Below the pieces are notes generated by a model. The model saw nothing but the letters and a program-made list of their open reading frames with translations. It did no database searches and was not told where the DNA came from. A program made the translations under genes and the position numbers. A stretch of 64,000 bases of DNA from Lachnospiraceae bacterium (GTDB taxonomy: Bacteria; Bacillota; Clostridia; Lachnospirales; Lachnospiraceae), in NCBI GenBank assembly GCA_017619295.1, contig JAFZSQ010000084.1, positions 1 through 64,000 of the forward strand. Reading direction: 5' to 3'. This document shows positions 41,617 through 50,377 of this stretch, piece after piece; the first letter of the stretch is position 1, and each line of letters opens with the position of its first letter.

Positions 41617-42546
41617 TTACTGTCTGCTCTTCTTCTCAAGCTCCTCAGCTACGATAGCGCCAAGTGCAAGAGAGTTAACCTTTGTCTCGAAATCATCTGA
41701 ACGGGATGTAAGGATTACGGGAGCCTTGGTTCCTGTAATGATGTTACCGTTAATGAGTTTAGCAGTACGAACAAGGATCTTGTAAACAAGGTTACCTGCG
41801 TGGATATCAGGGAAAAGAAGGATATCTGCGTCACCCTGGATCTTACGGTCTGTACATCCTTTGTGCTTTGCAGCTTCGGGATCGATAGCAAGGTCAAGAG
41901 AAAGAGGTCCGTCTACGATACATCCTGTAATCTCGCCTGCTTCGTTCATTCTTGTAAGCTCGGCAGCCTCAACACAAACAGGCATCTTGGGGTTAACAAC
42001 TTCTACTGCTGCAAGAGGAGCAACCTTGGGATTTGTGATTCCGCAAGCGTTGGCAACTTCTACAGTGTTGTTGATGATTGCAACCTTATCCTCAAGTGTG
42101 GGATATGTCATAAATGCAACGTCTGTGAAGAACATAAGTCTGTCAAAACCTTCGATATCGAATACGCAAACGTGTGAAAGGGGCTTACCTGTTCTAAGGC
42201 CAACTTCCTTGTCGAGAACGCTCTTAAGGAAATCCTTTGTCTCAAGACAACCCTTCATGTACATGTTTGCCTTGCCGTCATGTACAAGGCTTACTGCTTT
42301 AAGAGCGGCTTCTGCTTTGTCCACAACGTTAATGATTTCAAAACCTGTTAAGTCCATGCCGATTTCAGCTGCAATCTTTCTGATTTCAGCCTCATCACCA
42401 ACGAGGATGGAGTTAGCGATTCCACGCTCTTTGGCAGCCTTAACAGCTCTTAAAACGTGCTCATCCTGAGCAACTGCAACGGATGCGGTTTTCATTTCGC
42501 ACTCCGATAATTTCTTAAGCAAATCATTAAATCTAACGTTATTCAT
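41617..42546 (-). CDS. ptb: phosphate butyryltransferase
   Basis: Exchanges CoA of butyryl-CoA for phosphate, giving butyryl phosphate for butyrate kinase. The 309-aa protein belongs to the phosphate acetyl/butyryltransferase family: AKERGIANSILVGDEAEI near residue 34, KGCLETKDFLKSVLDKEVGLR, GPLSLDLAIDPEAAKHKG and a LLFPDIHAGNLVYK segment. Length is normal. It is separated from etfA by 72 nt containing a hairpin, which may set a lower level of ptb-buk than of the beta-oxidation-like genes. Confidence 0.95.
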   Translation of the reverse strand: MNNVRFNDLLKKLSECEMKTASVAVAQDEHVLRAVKAAKERGIANSILVGDEAEIRKIAAEIGMDLTGFEIINVVDKAEAALKAVSLVHDGKANMYMKGCLETKDFLKSVLDKEVGLRTGKPLSHVCVFDIEGFDRLMFFTDVAFMTYPTLEDKVAIINNTVEVANACGITNPKVAPLAAVEVVNPKMPVCVEAAELTRMNEAGEITGCIVDGPLSLDLAIDPEAAKHKGCTDRKIQGDADILLFPDIHAGNLVYKILVRTAKLINGNIITGTKAPVILTSRSDDFETKVNSLALGAIVAEELEKKSRQ

Positions 42547-42568
42547 TACTATCTCCTCAAAAGTTCTT

Positions 42569-42598
42569 AAAGGACAGAGGAATCCTCCCCTGTCCTTT
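42569..42598. repeat. intercistronic hairpin between etfA and ptb
   Basis: AAAGGACAG and CTGTCCTTT form a perfect 9-bp stem with a 12-nt loop. The minus strand after it (AAGAACTTTTG) has no strong T run. It is a candidate attenuator or RNA-processing site inside the butyrate operon. Confidence 0.6.
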
Positions 42599-42618
42599 AC
42601 AAAACAATTTTAAAACAA

Positions 42619-43674
42619 TTAGTTGTTCTTCTTAGCCTTCTCAGCCTTGATTGCAGCAGTAAGCTGAGGAACAATCTTGTTAAGATCGCCTACTACACCG
42701 TAGTCAGCTACATCAAAGATAGGAGCATCCTCATCCTTGTTGATTGCGATGATAACATCTGACTCTTCCATACCTGCAACGTGCTGGATTGCTCCGGAGA
42801 TGCCGATTGCGAAGTATACGTTGGGTCTTACTGTCTTACCTGTCTGACCAACCTGAAGATCTTTGGGCTTCCAGCCTGAATCTACAACTGCACGAGAGCA
42901 GGAAACAACGCCGCCTACTGCCTCAGCAAGTTCTTCAAGAATCTTGAAGTTCTCAGCGCTTCCTACGCCACGGCCGCCGGATACGAGAACCTTTGCATCC
43001 ATAATGTCTGCAACGTCCTTAACAGCCTTAACAACTTCCTTGATGGTAACGTACTTGTTGTTGGGTGTGAAACCGGGATTGAACTCAATAATCTCAGCCT
43101 TAGCTCCCTTAACGGGCTCAATCTTCTGCATAACACCGGGACGAACTGTAGCCATCTGAGGACGGTTGTTGGGGCATGCGATTGTAGCGATTGTGTTTCC
43201 GCCGAATGCAGGACGAGTCATGAGAAGCTGATTGTGCTTCTGCTCGCTCTCCTTACCGGGAATTGGAACAAGAGGGAAATCACCAATCTCAAGTACTGTA
43301 CAGTCAGCTGTAAGACCTGTAGCTACACGAGCTGAAACTGTAGGGCCAAGGTCACGACCGATTGCTGTAGCACCTACGAGCATGATCTCAGGCTTGTACT
43401 CATTAATAACAGATGCAAGAGCGTGTGCATAGGGCTCTGTTCTGTAATCCTTTAATTCGGGATCATCTACTACGATGATTCTGTCTGCGCCATACTCTGC
43501 AAGAGATCCGCAAAGATCCTTTACATTGGAACCGATAAGTACTGCGGTTACCTGAGTATTAAGAGGTGCAGCCAATTCTTTTGCTTTTCCAAGCAACTCA
43601 TACGCGATGCTGTCAACTTTGTTGTCAACCTGCTGCGCGAAGACATATACGCCTTTATATTCTTCTAAGTTCAT
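42619..43674 (-). CDS. etfA: electron transfer flavoprotein subunit alpha
   Basis: EtfA with EtfB carries the FADs used with butyryl-CoA dehydrogenase to couple crotonyl-CoA reduction by NADH to ferredoxin reduction (electron bifurcation, known for the Clostridium enzyme). The 351-aa protein has the C-terminal FAD-binding signature VLVSGGRGVGSAENF (about 228-242) followed by SRAVVDSGW, GQTGKTVRPNVY and AINKDEDAPIFDVADYG. It follows etfB by 10 nt. Its bifurcating nature is inferred from the operon. Confidence 0.96.
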   Translation of the reverse strand: MNLEEYKGVYVFAQQVDNKVDSIAYELLGKAKELAAPLNTQVTAVLIGSNVKDLCGSLAEYGADRIIVVDDPELKDYRTEPYAHALASVINEYKPEIMLVGATAIGRDLGPTVSARVATGLTADCTVLEIGDFPLVPIPGKESEQKHNQLLMTRPAFGGNTIATIACPNNRPQMATVRPGVMQKIEPVKGAKAEIIEFNPGFTPNNKYVTIKEVVKAVKDVADIMDAKVLVSGGRGVGSAENFKILEELAEAVGGVVSCSRAVVDSGWKPKDLQVGQTGKTVRPNVYFAIGISGAIQHVAGMEESDVIIAINKDEDAPIFDVADYGVVGDLNKIVPQLTAAIKAEKAKKNN

Positions 43675-43684
43675 TTTAGACCTC

Positions 43685-44470
43685 CTAGATTAAATGCTTC
43701 TCATTCATTTTTCCAACGATATATGAAACTGCTTCTTCGGGTGATTCGGGAACAACCTTCTCACCTGCACCCTTACGAACCTTATCAGATGCTTTAGCGA
43801 TCTTTGTGGGTGAACCTGCAAGACCAAGGTTGCAATCTTCAACATCCTTTAAGTCTGCACGGCCCCATGTGGTGATCTCTGCTTTGCAAGCATCGAAGAT
43901 TCCGCCGGGAGTCATATATCTGGGATCGTTTAACTCAGAAAGAGCTGTGATAAGGCAAGGCATCTTAGCTTCTACCATGTGGTATCTGTCATCATACTGA
44001 CGACGAACTGTAACCTTGTCACCATCAACCTTGATTTCCTGAGCATAAGAAATAACAGGAAGTCCGAGGTGCTCAGCGATCTGAGGACCAACCTGAGCTG
44101 TATCACCATCGATAGCCTGACGACCTGTGATGATTAAATCGTAATCGAGGTTTCTAAGTGCACCTGCGATTGTTGTGGATGTTGCCCAAGTATCTGCACC
44201 ACCGAGAACTCTGTCTGTTACGAGTACACCCTTGTCAGCGCCCATAGCGATTGCTTCACGAAGAACGTCTGCTGCCTTGGGAAGACCCATTGTAAGAACG
44301 GTAACTTCTGCACCGTACTGATCTTTTAAACGAAGTGCTGCCTCAAGACCTGCTTTGTCATCAGGGTTCATGATTGCAAGCATAGCACCTCTGTCAAGTG
44401 TTCCGTCAGGGTTGAACTTAACGCCGCCCTTTGTATCAGGACCCTGTTTAATACATACTACAACTTTCAT
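43685..44470 (-). CDS. etfB: electron transfer flavoprotein subunit beta
   Basis: The 261-aa beta subunit starts MKVVVCIKQGPDT and has the AMP/FAD-binding adenine-pocket segment and the family pattern ADVLREAIAMGADKGVLV, then DLIITGRQAIDGDTAQVGPQ (about 108-127). It forms the Bcd-Etf complex with its neighbours and takes electrons from NADH. Upstream bcd ends 42 nt before it. Length and motifs are complete. Confidence 0.96.
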   Translation of the reverse strand: MKVVVCIKQGPDTKGGVKFNPDGTLDRGAMLAIMNPDDKAGLEAALRLKDQYGAEVTVLTMGLPKAADVLREAIAMGADKGVLVTDRVLGGADTWATSTTIAGALRNLDYDLIITGRQAIDGDTAQVGPQIAEHLGLPVISYAQEIKVDGDKVTVRRQYDDRYHMVEAKMPCLITALSELNDPRYMTPGGIFDACKAEITTWGRADLKDVEDCNLGLAGSPTKIAKASDKVRKGAGEKVVPESPEEAVSYIVGKMNEKHLI

Positions 44471-44512
44471 TTGTATTATTCTCCTTTGTCTAATTTTGAA
44501 ATGACGGCCAAA

Positions 44513-45679
44513 TTACTTAAGAAGAGCGCCTGAGATAACCATACGCTGAACTTCGCTGGTTCCTTCGTAGATCTCTGTGATCTTAGCATCACGCATCATA
44601 CGCTCAACATTGTACTCCTTGATGTAACCGTAACCACCGTGTAACTGTACGCACTTTGTGGTAACTTCCATAGCAACCTCAGCAGCCATAAGCTTAGCCT
44701 GTGCAGCTTCTACGGAGTAAGAAATCTTGGGGTTGGTTCTGTACTCGTCCTTCTTAGCAGCTGCCTTGTAAACAAGAAGTTTAGCTGCCTCAACCTTTGT
44801 AGCAAGGTCAGCAAGAACGAACTGAGTATTCTGGAACTGTGCGATTGAACGACCGAACTGCTTTCTCTCCTTAACATACTCGATAGTTGTCTCGAGAGCG
44901 CCCTCAGCAAGACCAAGAGCCTGTGCAGCGATACCGATACGTCCGCCGTCGAGGGTGTGCATTGCGATTGCAAAGCCCTTACCCTGCTGTCCGAGGAGGT
45001 TCTCCTTGGGGATACGGCAATCTGTGAAGATGAGCTCGTATGTGGATGAACCACAGATACCCATCTTGTTCTCTTTTGTACCGAATGTGAATCCGGGTGT
45101 GCCCTTCTCTACGATGAATGCAGAGATCTCTTTGAGCATTTTGCCCTTCTTCTCAACTTTACCTGTTACTGCGATAACGATGTAAACATCTGCTTCCTTA
45201 CCGTTTGTGATAAAGCACTTGGAACCGTTAAGTACCCACTCGTCACCATCAAGAACAGCCTTGGTCTGCTGACCCTGAGCATCTGTACCTGCGCCGGGCT
45301 CTGTAAGACCGAAAGCACCGAGTTTCTTACCTGATGCAAGATCGGGAACATATTTCTTCTTCTGTTCCTCTGTACCATATGTAAGGATGGGGTCTACACA
45401 AAGTGATGTGTGAGCGGAAATGATAACGGATGTGGTACCACAAACCTTAGCCATCTCCTCAACGCACATAACGTATGTCTGAATGTCACAACCCTGTCCG
45501 CCGTACTCCTTGGGTACAGGAATTCCTAAAAATCCATATTTTGCAAGCTTATCAACCGTCTCTCTGGGGAATCTGTGCTGCTCGTCGATTTCCTGTGCAA
45601 GAGGTTTAACTTCTTTTTCGGCGAAATCCTTGAAAAGCTGTCTCGCCATTTCATGTTCTTTGCTTAAAGAAAAATCCAT
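44513..45679 (-). CDS. bcd: butyryl-CoA dehydrogenase
   Basis: Reduces crotonyl-CoA to butyryl-CoA using electrons from Etf. The 388-aa acyl-CoA dehydrogenase has the FAD-site [15 protein letters not shown] (about 125-139), the [12 protein letters not shown] segment, [16 protein letters not shown] and the catalytic Glu in [11 protein letters not shown] near residue 370. Length is typical of short-chain dehydrogenases. It lies between hbd (33 nt upstream) and etfB. Confidence 0.96.
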   Translation of the reverse strand: MDFSLSKEHEMARQLFKDFAEKEVKPLAQEIDEQHRFPRETVDKLAKYGFLGIPVPKEYGGQGCDIQTYVMCVEEMAKVCGTTSVIISAHTSLCVDPILTYGTEEQKKKYVPDLASGKKLGAFGLTEPGAGTDAQGQQTKAVLDGDEWVLNGSKCFITNGKEADVYIVIAVTGKVEKKGKMLKEISAFIVEKGTPGFTFGTKENKMGICGSSTYELIFTDCRIPKENLLGQQGKGFAIAMHTLDGGRIGIAAQALGLAEGALETTIEYVKERKQFGRSIAQFQNTQFVLADLATKVEAAKLLVYKAAAKKDEYRTNPKISYSVEAAQAKLMAAEVAMEVTTKCVQLHGGYGYIKEYNVERMMRDAKITEIYEGTSEVQRMVISGALLK

Positions 45680-45712
45680 GATTATTTCCTCCGTGTATAT
45701 TAAATAAATTAA

Positions 45713-46585
45713 TTATTTTGCGTCGATGGGTGTTTTGGTGCGGTCTTCATTGTAAATGTAGAAGCCCTTGCCGCTCTTTACGCCAAGGTTGCCGCCGCGA
45801 ACCATCTTTCTGATAAGAGGACATGCACGATACTTGGAATCGCCTGTCTCTTTGTAAAGTACATCCATGATAGCAAGGCAGATGTCAAGACCGATGAAGT
45901 CGCCGAGCTCAAGGGGTCCCATAGGATGGTTAGCACCGAGCTTCATTGCTGAATCGATACCCTCAACATCAGATACACCTTCCATCTTGATGAATGCTGC
46001 TTCGTTGATCATGGGAACGAGGATTCTGTTAACTACGAAACCTGCTGCCTCGTTAACCTGAACGGGAGTCTTGCCGATTTCTACAGAGATCTTCTTGATT
46101 GTCTCAACTGTAGCTTCGGGAGTGTTAACACCTGCAATAACCTCAACGAGTTTCATTCTGTCAGCGGGGTTAAAGAAGTGCATACCGATCATAGGACGTG
46201 TAAGTCCGTTGCCGATCTCGGTGATTGAAAGTGAAGATGTGTTAGAAGCGAATACACACTCAGGCTTGCAGATCTCGTCAAGCTCCTTGAATGTTGTCTT
46301 CTTAACCTGCATATCTTCGAAAGCTGCCTCAACGATCAAATCACAATCCTTGCAAAGGTCCTCTTTAAGACCGGGAGTGATTCTTGCTACGATAGCATCT
46401 GCTGTAGCCTGATCCATTTTGCCTTTTTCTACAAGCTTTGCATAACCTTTTTCAATTTTGGCTTTTCCGCCTTCTGCCCACTCCTGCTTGATATCGCAGA
46501 GAGCTACTGTGTAACCGTCAATCTGAGCAAATGCCTTGGCAATGCCCTGTCCCATTGTACCGGCACCGATAATACCTACCTTCAT
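45713..46585 (-). CDS. hbd: 3-hydroxybutyryl-CoA dehydrogenase
   Basis: Reduces acetoacetyl-CoA to 3-hydroxybutyryl-CoA with NAD(P)H. The 290-aa protein has the nucleotide-binding motif GAGTMGQG (7-14), catalytic residues in SSLSITEIG and MHFFNPADRMKLVEVI (about 135-150), and a C-terminal dimerisation domain with NHPMGPLELGDFIGLD. It follows crt by 36 nt. The Lachnospiraceae order thl-crt-hbd-bcd-etfB-etfA differs from the Clostridium order crt-bcd-etfB-etfA-hbd. Confidence 0.97.
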   Translation of the reverse strand: MKVGIIGAGTMGQGIAKAFAQIDGYTVALCDIKQEWAEGGKAKIEKGYAKLVEKGKMDQATADAIVARITPGLKEDLCKDCDLIVEAAFEDMQVKKTTFKELDEICKPECVFASNTSSLSITEIGNGLTRPMIGMHFFNPADRMKLVEVIAGVNTPEATVETIKKISVEIGKTPVQVNEAAGFVVNRILVPMINEAAFIKMEGVSDVEGIDSAMKLGANHPMGPLELGDFIGLDICLAIMDVLYKETGDSKYRACPLIRKMVRGGNLGVKSGKGFYIYNEDRTKTPIDAK

Positions 46586-46621
46586 TTGTTTTCCTCCTAT
46601 AAATGAAATAATATGTAATGT

Positions 46622-47452
46622 TTATCTGTTTTTAAAAGGAACAACCTTTAATTTCTTCTCTTTATCCTTCTCAAGGAAGTTGCCCATGCCTGCCTGCTGA
46701 TCTTCTGTCTCGAAGCAGTCACCGAAGAGCTTCTCCTCGATTACGATTGCCTTGTCCATATCTACCTGAAGACCGTCGTTGATTGCCTTCTTGGAGTTAC
46801 GAACTGCGATGGGAGCCTGTGCTGCAATGCCTGCTGCCATCTTCTCTGCTGCTGCCATAAGGGCATCCTTTGCAGATACTGTAACTTCACCTGCCTCATT
46901 AACCTCAGCTGATACAACCTGGTTAACAAGACCGATTCTGTAAGCTTCTGCTGCCTTGATGTTTCTTGCTGTGTAGATTAACTGCTTAGCCATTCCGGGG
47001 CTTACAAGTCTTGCAAGTCTCTGGGTTCCGCCGAATCCGGGAGTAATTCCAAGACCAACCTCAGGCTGACCGAATACTGCGTTATCAGAACAGATTCTGA
47101 TGTCACAGCTCATTGAAATCTCACATCCGCCGCCAAGTGCAAAGCCGTTAACTGCTGCAATTACGGGGATAGGGAATGTCTCAATCTTACGGAATACATC
47201 GTTTCCTTTCTTACCGAAAGCTTCTGCCTCCTTCTTTGTAAGTGTGCTCATCTCTCCGATGTCAGCACCTGCAACGAAGGACTTCTCGCCTGCGCCTGTT
47301 AAGATAAGGCAGCGAACATTATCAAGATCGACTGCGTCGAATGTCTTCTCAAGTTCCTCCAACACCTGTGAGTTAAGTGCGTTGAGGGCTTTCTCTCTGT
47401 TGATTGTGATGATGCCCACTGCACCCTTTTGTTCGTATAAAACAAACTCCAT
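46622..47452 (-). CDS. crt: 3-hydroxybutyryl-CoA dehydratase (crotonase)
   Basis: Dehydrates 3-hydroxybutyryl-CoA to crotonyl-CoA. The 276-aa crotonase-fold protein has the oxyanion segments FVAGADIGEMS (about 63-73) and NGFALGGGCEISMSCDIRI (about 101-119), then FGQPEVGLGITPGFGGTQRL with the catalytic Glu. A short insertion near residues 175-185 (SAEVNEAGEVTV) makes it about 15 residues longer than many clostridial Crt proteins. It is the second gene, 80 nt after thl with an inverted repeat between. Confidence 0.96.
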   Translation of the reverse strand: MEFVLYEQKGAVGIITINREKALNALNSQVLEELEKTFDAVDLDNVRCLILTGAGEKSFVAGADIGEMSTLTKKEAEAFGKKGNDVFRKIETFPIPVIAAVNGFALGGGCEISMSCDIRICSDNAVFGQPEVGLGITPGFGGTQRLARLVSPGMAKQLIYTARNIKAAEAYRIGLVNQVVSAEVNEAGEVTVSAKDALMAAAEKMAAGIAAQAPIAVRNSKKAINDGLQVDMDKAIVIEEKLFGDCFETEDQQAGMGNFLEKDKEKKLKVVPFKNR

Positions 47453-47480
47453 ATTTTTCTCCTTTCTCTAAACGCACCAA

Positions 47481-47509
47481 TATCCGAACAGCGTAAAGCC
47501 GTTCGGATA
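47481..47509. repeat. intercistronic hairpin between thl and crt
   Basis: TATCCGAAC and GTTCGGATA form a 9-bp stem with an 11-nt loop in the thl-crt gap. There is no T run, so it is more likely an mRNA stability element than a terminator. Confidence 0.6.
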
Positions 47510-47532
47510 CGGTTATTTACTAAATATTTAAA

Positions 47533-48729
47533 TTAGTCTCTCTTAACGATGGTTGCACATCCCATACCGCCACCGATGCAAAGTGTAGCAAGACCGGTCT
47601 TGGCATCCTTAGCTTCCATCTCGTGGAGAAGTGTTACAAGGATACGTGCTCCTGAAGCTCCTACGGGGTGACCGAGAGCGATTGCACCACCGTTGGGGTT
47701 AAGCTGCTTGTCAACATCGATTCCGAGATCCTTACCAACTGCTACAGACTGAGCAGCGAATGCCTCGTTAGCCTCGATGATATCGAAGTCTTCGATCTTC
47801 ATGCCGGCCTTAGCCATAGCCTTACGTGTTGCTGCTACAGGTCCGATACCCATGATTGTGGGATCAACGCCTGCAAGAGCACCTGCTACGAATGTAGCCA
47901 TGGGCTTAACGCCAAGTTCTTTAGCCTTCTCCTCAGACATAACAACGATTGCTGCTGCACCGTCGTTGATACCTGATGCGTTACCTGCTGTAACTACGCC
48001 GTCTGCGTTAAGAGGACGAAGCTTAGCAAGTGCCTCGATGGTAGAACCTGCTCTGGGGCCTTCATCTGTATCGAAGATAACTGTTTCTTTTTTCTTCTTT
48101 ATTTCTACAGGAACAATCTCTTTCTTGAATGCGCCGTTCTCGATAGCTGCACAAGCCTTCTGCTGGCTCTTAAGTGCGAACTCATCAAGCTCTTCTCTTG
48201 TAAGATTCCACTGCTTTGCAACATTGTCAGCAGTTGTAATCATGTGGTAGTCGTTGAATGCATCCCAAAGGGCATCCTTAACCATGGTATCAACAAGTGC
48301 ACCCTGGCTCTGGCTGGGCCATGTCATTCTGTAGCCGTAACGAGCATTGGGAAGTGCGAAAGGTGCAAGAGACATGTTCTCCATACCACCTGCGATAACT
48401 ACATCTGCATCACCTGCCATAATCATCTGAGCTGCCTGGTTAACACAGTTAAGACCGGAACCGCAGACAACGTTTGTGGTTACAGCGGGAACCTCAATGG
48501 GAAGTCCTGCCTTAATGGAAGCCTGACGAGCCACGTTCTGACCCTGTCCTGCCTGGATTACGCATCCCATATATACGTGTTCTACATCTGTAGGTTTGAT
48601 ACCTGCTCTGTTAATTGCTTCTTTGATAACGATTGCACCGAGTTCTGCGGCGGGAATAGTTGAAAGTGATCCGCCCATGGTGCCGATTGCAGTACGACAA
48701 GCGCCTGCCAAAACGACCTTCTTAGACAT
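47533..48729 (-). CDS. thlA: acetyl-CoA C-acetyltransferase (thiolase)
   Basis: Condenses two acetyl-CoA to acetoacetyl-CoA, the entry step to butyrate. The 398-aa thiolase has the nucleophile Cys89 in [11 protein letters not shown], the [19 protein letters not shown] histidine motif near 345 and the second catalytic Cys in [10 protein letters not shown] near 384. It heads the operon and has a good sigma-A promoter about 75-100 bp upstream with a Rex-like palindrome between promoter and gene. The ribosome site is TGGAGGAAAAC. Confidence 0.97.
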   Translation of the reverse strand: MSKKVVLAGACRTAIGTMGGSLSTIPAAELGAIVIKEAINRAGIKPTDVEHVYMGCVIQAGQGQNVARQASIKAGLPIEVPAVTTNVVCGSGLNCVNQAAQMIMAGDADVVIAGGMENMSLAPFALPNARYGYRMTWPSQSQGALVDTMVKDALWDAFNDYHMITTADNVAKQWNLTREELDEFALKSQQKACAAIENGAFKKEIVPVEIKKKKETVIFDTDEGPRAGSTIEALAKLRPLNADGVVTAGNASGINDGAAAIVVMSEEKAKELGVKPMATFVAGALAGVDPTIMGIGPVAATRKAMAKAGMKIEDFDIIEANEAFAAQSVAVGKDLGIDVDKQLNPNGGAIALGHPVGASGARILVTLLHEMEAKDAKTGLATLCIGGGMGCATIVKRD

Positions 48730-48773
48730 TGTTTTCCTCCATTTGTTGTTGATTTAAAGTGACATAAAAAACT

Positions 48774-48791
48774 TTGTTATTTTTTTATCAA
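48774..48791. promoter_or_regulatory. Rex-like operator at the butyrate operon promoter
   Basis: TTGTTA-N6-TATCAA matches the Rex consensus TTGTTAA-N4-TTAACAA with a single mismatch in each outer hexamer pair considered (TATCAA for TAACAA). It lies about 5-25 bp downstream of the predicted transcription start, a repressor position. Rex senses NADH/NAD+ and is known to control crt-bcd-etf-hbd and thl in clostridia. Assignment is by pattern. Confidence 0.6.
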
Positions 48792-48803
48792 CAGTCTGTC
48801 ATG

Positions 48804-48832
48804 ATTTTAACATACTTACGTCTTTTTGGCAA
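48804..48832 (-). promoter_or_regulatory. sigma-A promoter of the butyrate operon
   Basis: Minus-strand TTGCCA (48827-48832), 17 bp, TAAAAT (48804-48809), giving a leader of roughly 70 nt before thlA. Confidence 0.7.
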
Positions 48833-48846
48833 TGGATTCTTAGCTT

Positions 48847-50343
48847 TTATCTGTAAAAAACTTCACCTAACATCAAGTCTTTCTTGAAGTCTCTTATGTT
48901 AGTGTTCTTGTCGATAATGACTGCCTCAATACCCATAGCAGCTGCCCAGTCACTCATCTGCTCTGCAGTGATGTCATAGGAGAATGCTGTATGGTGTGCG
49001 CCACCTGCAAGAAGCCATGCTTCTGTACCTGTGTAGAAGTCAGGCTGAGGTGTCCAGAAGTTAATAGCTGTAGGAAGCTTGGGAAGAGGTTTCTCAACCT
49101 TCTTACACTCAACATCCTGAATAATGAGACGGAATCTGTTGCCAAGGTCGATAAGTGATGTTGCAATACCTGCGCCGGTCTTGGACTGGAACACAAGTCT
49201 TGCGGGATCTTCTCTGTTACCCATTGAAAGGGGCTGGCACTTAATCTGGATGGGACCGTCTGAAATGGAAGGACAAATCTCAAGCATGTGTGCCTGGATG
49301 ATTCCCTCTTTACCCTTTACAAGGTTATATGTGTAGTCCTCAAGCATTGATGAACCCTTTGCGTCCTTCATACCTGCGCTCATGATCTTCATGAGACGAA
49401 CCATGGCTGCAACCTTCCAGTCACCTTCTGCACCGAAGCCGTAGCCCTTCTCCATAAGTCTCTGAATTGCAAGACCGGGAAGCTGTTTCAATGCTCCTAA
49501 ATCACCGAAGTGAGTAACGATTGCCTGATAGTTCTTCTCCTTTAAGAATCTCTCGAAACCGATTTCAATCTGAGCCTGAACTGCAACATGCTTCTTAAAC
49601 TCCTCGGGGTCTCTGCCCTCAAGGCAAATATCGTACTTGCTGTAGTACTCATCTACGAGTGCGTTGGTATCTGATGCTGAAACTGCAGCAACTGCCTCTG
49701 CCATCTCGTTAACAGGATAAGCGTCAATCTCCCAGCCAAACTTAAGCTGAGCTTCAACCTTATCACCCTCTGTAACCGCTACGTTTCTCATGTTGTCGGC
49801 GATACGACAAACCCTGATGTGGCTTGACTCCATGATACCGATGGCTGTGCGCATCCAGGAAGCAATCTTCTTCTGAACATCGACATCCTTCCAGAAGCCT
49901 ACGATAACCTTTCTCTCGATTCTCATTCTGGAAAGAATGTGAGCATACTCTCTGTCACCGTGAGCTGCCTGGTTCTCGTTCATGAAATCCATATCCATTG
50001 TTGCATAAGGAATCTCTTCATTATACTGAGTATGGAGATGAAGGAGAGGTTTTCTGAACTCCTGAAGTCCAAGAATCCAGCTCTTTGCAGGTGAGAAGGT
50101 GTGCATCCATGTGATAACACCAGCACAGTTGGGATCGTTGTTGGCCTCATTAAAGGTCTTTCTGATAAGTTCATTTGTGATAAGTGTGGGCTTCCAAACG
50201 ATTTCGAAAGGAAGAACACCGGACTTGTTAAGTCCCTCTACCATTTCCTTTGAGTGCGCTGCTACATGCGAAAGGCACTCGTCTCCATATAAATCCTGTG
50301 AACCGGTACAAAACCAGAACTGATATTTTTTAATCTCAGACAT
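48847..50343 (-). CDS. araA: L-arabinose isomerase
   Basis: Isomerises L-arabinose to L-ribulose in the cytosol, Mn-dependent. The 498-aa length is typical. Signature segments are WMHTFSPAKSWILGL (about 86-100), the metal-site region GFGAEGDWKVAAMVRLMK (about 303-320; Glu), MLEDYTYNL (Glu) and AHMLEICPSI (His), and GGAHHTAFS near 447. It follows araB by 34 nt in an araB-araA operon. There is no clear terminator before the butyrate promoter, so some read-through is possible. Confidence 0.97.
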   Translation of the reverse strand: MSEIKKYQFWFCTGSQDLYGDECLSHVAAHSKEMVEGLNKSGVLPFEIVWKPTLITNELIRKTFNEANNDPNCAGVITWMHTFSPAKSWILGLQEFRKPLLHLHTQYNEEIPYATMDMDFMNENQAAHGDREYAHILSRMRIERKVIVGFWKDVDVQKKIASWMRTAIGIMESSHIRVCRIADNMRNVAVTEGDKVEAQLKFGWEIDAYPVNEMAEAVAAVSASDTNALVDEYYSKYDICLEGRDPEEFKKHVAVQAQIEIGFERFLKEKNYQAIVTHFGDLGALKQLPGLAIQRLMEKGYGFGAEGDWKVAAMVRLMKIMSAGMKDAKGSSMLEDYTYNLVKGKEGIIQAHMLEICPSISDGPIQIKCQPLSMGNREDPARLVFQSKTGAGIATSLIDLGNRFRLIIQDVECKKVEKPLPKLPTAINFWTPQPDFYTGTEAWLLAGGAHHTAFSYDITAEQMSDWAAAMGIEAVIIDKNTNIRDFKKDLMLGEVFYR

Positions 50344-50377
50344 TTCTATATTTCCTCCTAGAAAAATACACTGTTGT

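Noticed and set aside
41861..42469. 202-codon plus-strand ORF opposite ptb
   Set aside because: Antisense to a well-conserved enzyme, Ser-rich shadow composition and no matching family or ribosome site.
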